NCBI GenBank assembly: GCA_003223325.1
Contig: QHYS01000018.1
Location: 1 to 61,030 of the forward strand
Direction of reading: 5' to 3'
From: Acidobacteriota bacterium
Lineage (GTDB): Bacteria > Acidobacteriota > Terriglobia > Acidiferrales > UBA7541
Length of the DNA: 61,030 bases
Each line of letters begins with the position of its first letter. Position 1 is the first letter of the stretch. Shown here piece after piece: positions 53,935 through 61,030 of the stretch. The translations under genes and the position numbers were made by a program. The notes under the pieces are model-generated. The model saw only the letters and a list, made by a program, of their open reading frames with translations, had not been told where the DNA came from and ran no database searches.

Positions 53935-54195
53935 GGGCCCGATTGCGCGTGGGCTTGCGGATGTTGGAACTCGAAAGCAATCTTGTGGAGGCACGAGAGA
54001 ACTTGCGCTTCAAAGCCAACCATGACGCGCTTACATTGATTTGGAATCGCGGCGCGGCTGGAACGCGAACTGAACCGCGCACGAAGAGACGGCAGCTCCG
54101 TGGGCGTCCTACTGGCGGATATTGATCACTTCAAGAGGATCAATGACACCCGGGGACACCTGGTAGGTGATGACGTGCTTCGTGCGGTAACGGGC
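53922..54195 (+). pseudogene. Response regulator-GGDEF diguanylate cyclase fragment
   Basis: The frame reads KQELRARLRVGLRMLELESN with [20 protein letters not shown], the linker and start of a GGDEF domain as found after a receiver domain. It then shifts frame near 54050 to [20 protein letters not shown] with [20 protein letters not shown]. The fragment stops before the GGDEF active-site loop and lacks the receiver. It is joined directly to a YfiR fragment, so two different c-di-GMP-related genes were truncated and fused here. Confidence 0.8.
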
Positions 54196-54202
54196 CGCTC
54201 GC

Positions 54203-56269
54203 CTACTTTAGGTAAGTAGCGAGCCAGTCCAGAAAGGTCTTGTACCAGAGCCGGCTGTTTTGGGGCTTGGTGATCCAGTGGCCTTCGTCGGGGAAGATGA
54301 GCAGCTTCGAAGGTACGTTTTGGCGTTGCATCTCTGTGAAGAACTGCAACGACTGCGTGTAGGGAACGCGATAATCCATTTCTCCGGCAATGACGAGTGT
54401 TGGAGTCTTGAATTTTCCAAGCGCCGCGGCATAGGCGCTTGGGGACCACTTGCGATAGCTCTCGGGATTCGACCACGGTGTTCCGGCCAAGTCGTGCTCC
54501 ACGAACCAGAGCTCCTCGGTTCCGCCATACATACTCACATTGTCGTAAGGACCGGCATGGCTGATGAGCGCCTTGAAGCGCCCGGTGTGCGTAGCGAACC
54601 AATCCATCATGTAACCGCCGTATGAGCCTCCTGCGGCGGCCGTGCGGCTGGCGTCGATAAAGGCGTAATGGGCTAGCACGTAGTCGGTGCCCTTCATCAA
54701 GTCGTCGTAAACCTTTCCGCCCCAATCATCCCGGATGTCGTCAACGAACTTTTGCCCATAACCCGTCGAACCTCGAGGGTTAATCATCACCGCTGCATAA
54801 CCTGGGGAAGCGAAGAGCTCTTCGTTCCAACGATACCCCCAGTCGTCGGCCCACGATCCCTGCGGGCCGCCGTGCACGAGCAGGAGCAATGGGTATTTCT
54901 TCGAGGCATCAAAGTGAGGCGGCCGGATGAGTAACCCTTCCACGCGCGCGCCATCCGCGCCTTCAAACCAGAACGGCTCGGGTGAATTCATCTCCACCGC
55001 AGAGAGCAGGGCGGCATTATGATGAGTGAGCTGGTGTGCGTGCCCTCCGTCAGCACTGGCGGCGAAGATTTCAGAAGGCATGGTCAGACTGGTACGGGTG
55101 AAAACGAGCATGCCGCCGTCGGCACTGACACTCAGTTCGGAGTTGTAGCTGGCCGGTGCGATTGGATGCGGCGCGCTACCCAGTGTGACGTCGATCGCAT
55201 AGATGGGCTGCTCGGCCTGATCTTCCGCAACAAAATAAATTCGGCGGCTATCGTTCGACCAAAGAGGTTCCTGCACGCTGCGGTCGAAGCTTTCGGTGAG
55301 ATTCGAGATCTTATGCGTCGTGCGATCGTAAAGCATCAGGCGCCAGCGATCGCTTTCATAACCGGCCCCAAATTGTGCGTGATAAGCAATCGAATGTCCG
55401 TCGGGCGAATAGATAGGATGACCGTCGAAACCAGGATTCGTCGTGATTCGCCGAGGATCGCCACCGCCAAGAGCGACCGTGAAAAGATCGCCGTTGGTGC
55501 TGGTGGCCTCGGGCCGGTCGGTAACTGCAGTGAAGCAAATTTCCTTGGAATCGGTAGAAAAGGCGATATCCGCCGCATCGCCTCGCTCGTCGGGCGGCAC
55601 ATCGTAATCCGCACCAGGAGTGAGGTCGCGTGGTGCTCCTCCGGAGGCGGCAATTACGAATAGATGGCTGCGCTTGCCGTCGCTCCAATGATTCCAGTGA
55701 CGAAACAGAAGATGATCATAGATCCGCGCCTTTACAGGGTCTTTCTCTCGTGCTTCATCGCGTTGGCGATTGCACGCATCGTCGCGACAATCCGGATATA
55801 CCGCTGAGGTGAAGGCAATCCACTGGCCATCTGGCGACCACTGTTCGTTCCCGGCCCCAGTTGGGCGGGCGGTAAGAGGATCTCCCTCGCCGCCATTCAA
55901 CGAAAGCAAATAAACTTGTTCGGTGCCCGAGCGGCTGGACACAAATGCCAGCCGCTTACTATCGGGCGACCAGCGCGGACGAGAATCCGAGCCGCCACGG
56001 GTTAATTGCCGCGGCGCGGAGGTCCCACTGGTGCTTACGACCCAGATATTTCGCGCCGGGCGGTTGGCAGCAAGATCCGCTTTCGCGACTGTATAAGCCA
56101 CCCAGAGTCCGTCGGGCGAAACCATCGGCTCGCTCACTCTTTCCACGGAGATAAGGTCGTCGAAAGTAAGTGGGCGCTTTTGCTGGGCACCAACGGGAAC
56201 GGCGGCCAGGATCAGCGCGGCAAAAGAAAAACAGATTCTCCATAAAGGTTTCATTTTGAACCTCGCCAT
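54203..56269 (-). CDS. S9 family prolyl oligopeptidase (secreted)
   Basis: A 688-residue exported serine peptidase. A signal peptide ([13 protein letters not shown], cleavage near 28) is followed by a seven-bladed WD40-like propeller (repeated [10 protein letters not shown]-type units) and an alpha/beta hydrolase domain. The catalytic Ser is in GGSYGG (about residue 549), Asp in GEMDYRVP (about 631) and His in DEGHWI (about 663), so the triad is complete. It resembles dipeptidyl-peptidase IV-like or acylaminoacyl-peptidase-like S9C members. Its start is 24 bases after the M61 stop. A start at residue 6 (MKPLWRIC) is also possible. Confidence 0.93.
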   Translation of the reverse strand: MARFKMKPLWRICFSFAALILAAVPVGAQQKRPLTFDDLISVERVSEPMVSPDGLWVAYTVAKADLAANRPARNIWVVSTSGTSAPRQLTRGGSDSRPRWSPDSKRLAFVSSRSGTEQVYLLSLNGGEGDPLTARPTGAGNEQWSPDGQWIAFTSAVYPDCRDDACNRQRDEAREKDPVKARIYDHLLFRHWNHWSDGKRSHLFVIAASGGAPRDLTPGADYDVPPDERGDAADIAFSTDSKEICFTAVTDRPEATSTNGDLFTVALGGGDPRRITTNPGFDGHPIYSPDGHSIAYHAQFGAGYESDRWRLMLYDRTTHKISNLTESFDRSVQEPLWSNDSRRIYFVAEDQAEQPIYAIDVTLGSAPHPIAPASYNSELSVSADGGMLVFTRTSLTMPSEIFAASADGGHAHQLTHHNAALLSAVEMNSPEPFWFEGADGARVEGLLIRPPHFDASKKYPLLLLVHGGPQGSWADDWGYRWNEELFASPGYAAVMINPRGSTGYGQKFVDDIRDDWGGKVYDDLMKGTDYVLAHYAFIDASRTAAAGGSYGGYMMDWFATHTGRFKALISHAGPYDNVSMYGGTEELWFVEHDLAGTPWSNPESYRKWSPSAYAAALGKFKTPTLVIAGEMDYRVPYTQSLQFFTEMQRQNVPSKLLIFPDEGHWITKPQNSRLWYKTFLDWLATYLK

Positions 56270-56293
56270 ACGAGCGGCTGTTCGCCTCCGGCG

Positions 56294-58198
56294 CTATTTT
56301 CCGTTTTCACGCGATGTGCGCGGCCGCAGTGCATCGCTCAATAAATCCGGCTGGGCAGTATCTCTTACCAGGTGCGGAAAGCGCTCGCCGCCATGATACT
56401 GAACATTATAGGTCAGCACGAAACCACCGTTATCGGCCGTAATGACAATGGGCTTGTTGCTGCCCTTTGCCTCGGCAATGGCCTCATGCAGCGCGCCCGG
56501 CGTGAATCCACGGCCGTTGACGGAAATGAGACGCATGCCGGGAGCAAGCCCTGCCTCCGCCGCCGGCATCATCGGTATGACGTCCTCCAATCGTCCATTT
56601 CCCTCTCCACTGACGGTTTGAACCACGATGCCAACCGAAAAGCTGAGATCCAGAAGGTCGTCAACGGTCTCACGGACGCGCATGACGGCGTTCTCCTGAT
56701 CGTTATAAACCAACTGCCAGCCACCGCGCTCAATTCCTCCGAGAGGAGGGTGCGGATTGACTTGGTAGACGCGGGCATTGAAGAACCCGCGCCAGTCGAA
56801 GGGAAGGGTTGCATTGAGAGCGGCGATCACTTCATCGAGAGTGTAGGGCACCAGCTTGGGACTTGAGTCCGGCGGACCATAAAATCGCCGGCAGAAATCA
56901 TCGAGAGATTTCTGCCCGTGCGATTGCTGGCGAATCAGCGTGTCTGCATCGAGCCAGATGAGCCAGCCCTCGTCATAGAAATCGACGCCACGTCTCCACG
57001 CCGTCCAGTTGCGGCCGGTATCGTAAAGTAGTGGCGCCGCGACCGCCGTATCTTCCAGGCTGCGCCAGGAGCGTCCTGGCCAATCGAGGTAGGCCGCGAC
57101 GCGGGCTAGCGCCTCGCGGTAATCGTCTTCAGTTCGCAAACCGGAGCGAGCAGAGAGGAATTCGCCGATGTATTGCGTCAGCCCTTCGTAAATCCACAAA
57201 AGATCGTCTTTCATGGGCTGGTCGAAATCGGGCGTTGCCAGGCCGGCCGGCCGGCGATACTTGCCGTTCCAGGAGTGCGTGAATTCATGGGAAAGCAAGG
57301 AGTTTGAGTTTTCCTCCTGATCGCTATTGGTAAACGTGCGTTCGGGAATCCGATCGTCGCTCGATTGATGATGCTCGAGGCCGTTGGGATAAAAGTAGTT
57401 CGTCAGCGAGACCAGGAAATCGTAGTGATCGTAATGGCGCGCGCCAAATAGTGCGCCCGCTTCGCGCACCAGGCGGCTATAGGCCGCAACCTCTTCATCC
57501 GATATGGCCAGCGCTGCGGCGCTATCGGCGGCAATATTCAAATGGTGCGGAGGCTTAACGTCGGGAGCGAGAGGAATGGACCGGAAATTCTGTCCGGCAA
57601 GCACCGGCGAATCCACGAGGGTCGTGAGGGAAACCGGAGCAAACAGAATCTCATCGTCATCTTGCTTTTCCGCGGTTAAAGAGCTTGCGAATTTCCATCC
57701 CTGCGGAATGCGCAAACTGGCCTGGTAGGTGAGCGAGTCGGTAGGAGCTCCAGAGGGATAGAGAACGAGCAGATTCCATTCCAGCACCGCCAACATCTGA
57801 TCCGCTGTGGGGCCGGCGGAAAAGCCTTCGCCCCCTGCCGGCGACAAATAATCATAAATGGCTTCGAGTGTGTTTGCTCCGCTGGGCACGTCGATGTGGA
57901 ACATGTACATATCGACCTCATCGCGTCGCCAGGGGATCGTTTTGCCATTGGCGCTGAGCTTTAGGCCCACGAGATCCGCAATGGGACCATCCGGGGCGTG
58001 CTCGCCGGGTATCCACTTGGGATAGAGCAGAGTCATCGGTCCGGGTTTAACCGGCAGCTCCAGACGGGCATGAAAGATGCGGCGGGGAGCCTCGCGCAGG
58101 TCGGCCGAAAGACGAATCGTACCGCTCTGCGCCCACGCAGACGGTATAAATGCCAGCACTCCTAACAGCAGGAACAGTTTCCGCTTAGGTCTGACCAC
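56294..58198 (-). CDS. M61 family glycyl aminopeptidase with PDZ domain
   Basis: A 634-residue exported zinc peptidase. A signal peptide ends near AWAQSG, the N-terminal beta domain is M61-like, the zinc site HEFTHSWNG lies at about 302-310 with the third ligand Glu in IYEGLTQYIGE, and a C-terminal PDZ domain lies around 500-590 (PAAEAGLAPGMRLISVNG). M61 enzymes remove N-terminal Gly or Ala. The GTG start follows a very strong AAGGAGGCAGC; the frame is open upstream to an ATG at 58225 without a ribosome site. It forms an operon with the S9 peptidase, probably for degrading extracytoplasmic peptides. Confidence 0.93.
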   Translation of the reverse strand: MVRPKRKLFLLLGVLAFIPSAWAQSGTIRLSADLREAPRRIFHARLELPVKPGPMTLLYPKWIPGEHAPDGPIADLVGLKLSANGKTIPWRRDEVDMYMFHIDVPSGANTLEAIYDYLSPAGGEGFSAGPTADQMLAVLEWNLLVLYPSGAPTDSLTYQASLRIPQGWKFASSLTAEKQDDDEILFAPVSLTTLVDSPVLAGQNFRSIPLAPDVKPPHHLNIAADSAAALAISDEEVAAYSRLVREAGALFGARHYDHYDFLVSLTNYFYPNGLEHHQSSDDRIPERTFTNSDQEENSNSLLSHEFTHSWNGKYRRPAGLATPDFDQPMKDDLLWIYEGLTQYIGEFLSARSGLRTEDDYREALARVAAYLDWPGRSWRSLEDTAVAAPLLYDTGRNWTAWRRGVDFYDEGWLIWLDADTLIRQQSHGQKSLDDFCRRFYGPPDSSPKLVPYTLDEVIAALNATLPFDWRGFFNARVYQVNPHPPLGGIERGGWQLVYNDQENAVMRVRETVDDLLDLSFSVGIVVQTVSGEGNGRLEDVIPMMPAAEAGLAPGMRLISVNGRGFTPGALHEAIAEAKGSNKPIVITADNGGFVLTYNVQYHGGERFPHLVRDTAQPDLLSDALRPRTSRENGK

Positions 58199-58478
58199 GC
58201 TGCCTCCTTGGCCAAAGGTTTGCAAAATAGATGCTACGCCCGCCGATAAGGAAACGATTATCGCACCTGACCAGAAGCGATGGCTTCACGGGGAAGCGGT
58301 AGGCTCGAAGATAGAAACAAGGACGCCCCCTCCCCATTTTGTGTAAGCATTCATTGCAAAGCTCATCGAGCGAAAGATGCCCATCTGAATACAAAAGCTA
58401 ACCAAAGGCCGACCGCGCTAATCTCGCCATCTCTTTTTGCGTAAATGCCCATTCTAAGGGTCAAGAGAAATCGTAGAA

Positions 58479-58946
58479 TCAGTAAGTTACAGGAAAGGCT
58501 CTTCGGGCTGCTTGTTTCCTTTCACATTCGCGCCGAAGCTCATCTATATGTCTAACTCCGAGGCCTGTTGTTAGGTGCGAGTGTGTTGTCCCACCGGGCT
58601 TAAAAGGATAGAAGGGGCGGTGAACTGAAATTTCGGAAATATTTCGTGCGGGTTCATAGAACTTGGACCACACTTCAGTCCCCGGCCCTTGCAAGAATGT
58701 CTTGAAGTCTCTGATTCCCGCAGACCGGGCATATTTCTCCGGTACCCCGATTGGGAAATCAAAACCGATTAGTGCACAACCTTGCTCTGGGAGGTTGCGG
58801 CGAATTGAAGAAATCAACTCTGTATGATTCGTGATGGGCCTTGGAGCGAATGCGGTGTAGCAGTCTGACCCAAGGATTGCTCGGGCGAGCCAACGTTTCT
58901 TAGGACCAGTTCCCCAATCAGCATGGTAAATCTGCGTCGGAAGCAT
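58479..58946 (-). CDS. Hypothetical protein, probably C-terminally truncated
   Basis: A 155-residue reading frame resembling DUF429-like or related nuclease-fold proteins only weakly (ADWGTGPKKRWLARA at the start, GFDFPIGVPEKYARSAG in the middle). The end (QAARRAFPVTY) looks cut: the family-like sequence stops abruptly after CERKQ, and the downstream DNA shows no continuation in any frame. It is probably a fragment of a protein of about 280 residues. No ribosome site is obvious. Confidence 0.5.
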   Translation of the reverse strand: MLPTQIYHADWGTGPKKRWLARAILGSDCYTAFAPRPITNHTELISSIRRNLPEQGCALIGFDFPIGVPEKYARSAGIRDFKTFLQGPGTEVWSKFYEPARNISEISVHRPFYPFKPGGTTHSHLTTGLGVRHIDELRRECERKQAARRAFPVTY

Positions 58947-59072
58947 TCGTATTTCTCACATGCGCCGGCTCTTCCACTCCTCCCGAGCTTCCCGCAACCG
59001 TATAACAAACGGCTCCCGTGGCGGCTTCCCCAAATTCGCGGCGGGCTGCGCATGTACCGTGCCGACCTTGCT

Positions 59073-59303
59073 TCAGGTGGCATTACGCCGCCGTTCACGC
59101 CTTTCGCGATTCAGATTCCGTACCCATGAGAGTGACAAAGCAAGTCCGGCAAGTGGTGTAAGCGCTCCCAATAGGAAGAAGATGTCGAATGAGGAAGGAC
59201 TGGCAGATAATCGTTGGCCTTGGTTAACTATAACTGTTCCGAAAAGCAGCGCGAGAATCCAGGCGGTAATCGTCCGAGCGAACAACCATCGTTTCACTTT
59301 CAC
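59073..59303 (-). CDS. Small membrane protein (two helices)
   Basis: A 76-residue protein with two hydrophobic helices (TITAWILALLFGTVIVN and FDIFFLLGALTPLAGLALSL) and a very basic C-terminus (NRERRERRRN). No family is recognised. It overlaps the end of the upstream small membrane gene by 80 bases in another frame, which is a large overlap, so one of the two may be wrong or have a later start. Confidence 0.5.
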   Translation of the reverse strand: MKVKRWLFARTITAWILALLFGTVIVNQGQRLSASPSSFDIFFLLGALTPLAGLALSLSWVRNLNRERRERRRNAT

Positions 59304-59418
59304 GGGGGATTGGGGCTCTTCTTTGTATGTTTCCCTTGAGGCCTTGTATGAACCACGTCGCGCAAAAGAATAGAATCACAGCCCATCCAACGTAGCCGAT
59401 GACTGTCGCGGCAGACAT
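59224..59418 (-). CDS. Very small membrane protein (one helix)
   Basis: A 64-residue protein starting MSAATVIGYVGWAVILFFCA, with one strong membrane helix and then a polar tail. A GGCGGAG stretch lies seven bases before the ATG. No family is recognised. The end overlaps the start of the two-helix gene. Confidence 0.45.
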   Translation of the reverse strand: MSAATVIGYVGWAVILFFCATWFIQGLKGNIQRRAPIPRESETMVVRSDDYRLDSRAAFRNSYS

Positions 59419-59491
59419 GCGGGGTACTCCGCCTTGCCGCGCGGATTCTATCACTATTTGGTATACAATCCGCCGCACGGAGGAACAGCGG

Positions 59492-59707
59492 ATGGCAACC
59501 TCACCCAGCAAACCTAAACCCCTATCTACATGCCTATGCGGTAGCACAGACTTCGATGAAAAGAATGTTCAGGTGACCATGACAATCGAACCCAAGTTTT
59601 CGTCGTCAACCGCGCCGAGGCCGTTTTGGATGCGTTCATGCGACCAGTGTGGGCTAGTTACGTTGTGGAATAGAAAGGCTAACAGGAGCGTGGTAACTGT
59701 GGAATAG
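59492..59707 (+). CDS. Small zinc-ribbon protein
   Basis: A 71-residue soluble protein with two CxxC-like pairs, C-L-C-G near residue 14 and C-D-Q-C near 51, typical of a zinc ribbon. The segment between them (MTIEPKFSSSTAPRPFWMRS) is about 35 residues. The function is unknown; small stand-alone zinc ribbons can be nucleic-acid or protein adaptors. GGAGGAACAGCGG precedes the ATG, which fixes the start. A longer frame from 59399 has no ribosome site. Confidence 0.65.
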   Translation: MATSPSKPKPLSTCLCGSTDFDEKNVQVTMTIEPKFSSSTAPRPFWMRSCDQCGLVTLWNRKANRSVVTVE

Positions 59708-59855
59708 CTGTGGAATCCTTGTGGAAAGTTCGACACGTTTTGCTTTTTGGGTAGAATGCCGCCCTTTACTTTACCCCTCGCTCTGCTACAGTGAATCGCC
59801 CCGAAATCCCTTTCATGGAAGAGTGCGGGACATGAGGCCTTTCGCAAGAGGCCCT

Positions 59856-60077
59856 ATGGACCGCAAGGACGAAAATCACCATTACCATATCCGTTGGTCA
59901 CGTGTTGTACCGTTGAATTGGGAATGCTTCAGCACGCGTGCGGAAGCTGAGGCGAGTGCAGAGCAATCCGTACTTCAAGGCGAGACTTACACGATTGAGG
60001 AACATGGCGAAGAGTGTCAGCGATGCAAGGATGCCGAGAAAGGGAAATCGAGGGACCTCTCCCGCTTTCGCCGATGA
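59856..60077 (+). CDS. Small hypothetical protein
   Basis: A 73-residue soluble protein of a type seen in Acidobacteriota: MDRKDENHHYHIRWSRVVPL, then WECFSTRAEAEASAEQSV, YTIEEHGEECQRC. Its helix-strand pattern (HYHIRWS, then TRAEAEASA) resembles small DUF2188-like proteins, only by appearance. Two Cys near the end (CQRC) could bind metal. A start at 59832 is also possible. The function is unknown. Confidence 0.55.
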   Translation: MDRKDENHHYHIRWSRVVPLNWECFSTRAEAEASAEQSVLQGETYTIEEHGEECQRCKDAEKGKSRDLSRFRR

Positions 60078-60307
60078 ATGTCGTGCCAGCGATGCCCGGA
60101 TGCCGCGAGATTCCCGCGCGCTGTGCCGCGCCGCGAGGCTAACCGGCCTTTTGCTTCTTGGGGTAGAATCCGCGCCGGGCATCCCCCCTGAAGGAATCAC
60201 CTAAAAAGCGTGGTCGCCAGGAAATGTTTGAAAACTTCAGGACCAAGACCGAACCGGCCTCCACGGTCCTGGACACCCAGTGACGCCGCTGTCCGGCATA
60301 TAGCAAC

Positions 60308-60670
60308 ATGGTAGAATGTGCGCCCAACAGAGGTGCCTTCCTACGGCTGGGTGCTGACATGCGCGACATTGAATACGTTGTGGCACTGGCGAAAGCTTAC
60401 GGCCGCGCCGAGATTACCCTCGATACGCTGCAAGCAGAAATCCGTAACTGCACGTTGGATACTGTGGCGTTCGGCGTCATCGCTTTCACCGAGGAGTTTA
60501 GCCACGACGCTGCCGCCGCCTTCGTGGTTGCGGCTGAGCTTCCCATTTACTGGGAACGCGTCTTTACACCAGCCGAATTAGCCGCTGATGAAGAGACCAA
60601 CTCGCTGCCTGAGGGTTGTTGGTCGATTGATAAAGGTGACGAGCGGGTGAAAGATTTTCCGCCGGAATGA
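60308..60670 (+). CDS. Hypothetical protein
   Basis: A 120-residue protein I do not recognise. The likely core begins at MRDIEYVVALAKAYGRAEIT (in-frame ATG at 60359), then TLQAEIRNCTLDTVAFGVIA, with an acidic end (DEETNSLPEGCWSID). No signal peptide or membrane helix is seen. The shorter start would give 103 residues. Confidence 0.55.
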   Translation: MVECAPNRGAFLRLGADMRDIEYVVALAKAYGRAEITLDTLQAEIRNCTLDTVAFGVIAFTEEFSHDAAAAFVVAAELPIYWERVFTPAELAADEETNSLPEGCWSIDKGDERVKDFPPE

Positions 60671-60733
60671 CGGGCCGTAGATTTTATTGTAGGAATGCAG
60701 CCCACTCATCAAAGGCACTGTAAGAGGCAGTCG

Positions 60734-61030
60734 ATGGTCACGCGACCGCAGTCGATTAAGAAACATCCAGGAAGGGCTTCTTTCGATCCTCAAGCTTTTC
60801 TTGCCACAGTGGGCGCGGCAAGAACTATTACGCAGTGCCAAAAGGACTACAAGATCTTCTCTCAAGGTGATCCCGCCGAAGCTGTTTTCTATATTCAGCA
60901 AGGCAGGGTGAAGCTCAAGGTCCGATCCCAACAGAAGAAAGAGGCGGTCATTGCAATTTTGGGTGCGGGTGATTTCTTGGGTGAGGCATGCCTAATAGGT
61001 CAGACTGTCCAGGTAGCGACGGCTACGGCG
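60734..61030 (+). CDS. Crp/Fnr-family regulator, N-terminal part (cut by window edge)
   Basis: The frame is open to the right edge. After a polar N-terminus (RPQSIKKHPGRASFDPQAF) it shows the cyclic-nucleotide-binding beta-roll: AARTITQCQKDYKIFSQGDP, AEAVFYIQQGRVKLKV, EAVIAILGAGDFLGEACL. This is a Crp/Fnr or cNMP-binding sensor domain of about 120 residues; the helix-turn-helix expected in such regulators would lie beyond the edge. No Cys for an Fe-S cluster is in the visible part. The start is either this ATG, after AGAGGCAG, or an in-frame ATG at 60695. Confidence 0.85.
   Translation, partial: MVTRPQSIKKHPGRASFDPQAFLATVGAARTITQCQKDYKIFSQGDPAEAVFYIQQGRVKLKVRSQQKKEAVIAILGAGDFLGEACLIGQTVQVATATA

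Noticed and set aside
53583-54023. 146-codon minus-strand open frame
   Set aside because: Antisense to the YfiR fragment, whose plus-strand translation matches a known family.
60578-60931. 117-codon minus-strand open frame at the right end
   Set aside because: Antisense to the cyclic-nucleotide-binding domain, which is clearly coded on the plus strand.

Overview
This window most likely comes from an uncultured member of the Acidobacteriota. The evidence is family content. There are two secreted diheme cytochromes of the photosynthetic-reaction-centre cytochrome c type in a non-phototrophic setting. There are remnants of the large acidobacterial carboxypeptidase-regulatory/TonB-dependent receptor family, a fused E1 alpha/beta 2-oxoacid dehydrogenase, a cytochrome/beta-propeller gene, and many secreted proteins of families common in this phylum. 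LpxB and a pair of MsbA-like half-transporters indicate an outer membrane with lipid A. The taxonomic call is inference; no rRNA gene is present.

Layout. 1-1561: an unrecognised protein cut by the left edge and, divergent from it, a four-helix bundle protein. 1934-6548: a compact heme-copper cytochrome c oxidase operon (subunits II, I, two III-like, IV and a small secreted or membrane protein). 6563-9189 (minus): a DegT-type aminotransferase coupled to a small zinc-ribbon protein, then a response regulator with an HD-GYP domain. 9452-12840: a secreted metallopeptidase-like protein, a methyltransferase, a wrecked TonB-receptor fragment and a small hypothetical. 13004-15160: the fused E1. 15387-15900: a group II intron relic. 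15904-19637: DoxX, an SH3-like protein, an NHL-repeat lipoprotein and an ornithine-cyclodeaminase-like enzyme. 19658-24516: two ECF sigma/anti-sigma modules (the second with a coupled secreted protein) flanking a Mug-type DNA glycosylase and an enoyl-CoA hydratase/isomerase. 24643-27406: a ferritin-like protein and a translationally coupled trio (macro domain, unknown, MidA-type methyltransferase). 27439-34784 (minus): a catalytically dead M1 peptidase homologue with TPRs, lpxB, and two ABC half-transporters. 34880-38979 (minus): two hypotheticals and a 917-residue PilZ-like/coiled-coil protein. 39083-42078 (minus): recR, ybaB, dnaX and the small SRP RNA, a housekeeping block. 42200-44137 (minus): an NtrC-type regulator preceded by two coupled small ORFs. 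44420-46010 (minus): deacetylase plus isochorismatase-family hydrolase. 46204-48131: a second TonB-receptor relic and a frameshifted cytochrome/Vgb-like gene. 48430-48504: tRNA-Gln. 48749-52968: secreted proteins and the two diheme cytochromes. 53671-54195: YfiR and GGDEF relics. 54203-58198 (minus): an S9/M61 secreted peptidase operon. 58479-61030: small, mostly hypothetical genes, a truncated gene, and the start of a Crp/Fnr-type regulator cut by the right edge.

The window is mainly ordinary chromosome dotted with decayed genes. The relics (TonB receptor ends, a group II intron 3' end, YfiR, GGDEF, a frameshifted cytochrome/propeller gene) are unusually dense for 61 kb. I do not see one clear new multi-gene system. 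The best candidates for something undescribed are the two small coupled ORFs ahead of the NtrC-type regulator, the divergent pair at the left edge, the PilZ/coiled-coil giant, the dead M1-TPR protein, and the macro/unknown/methyltransferase trio.
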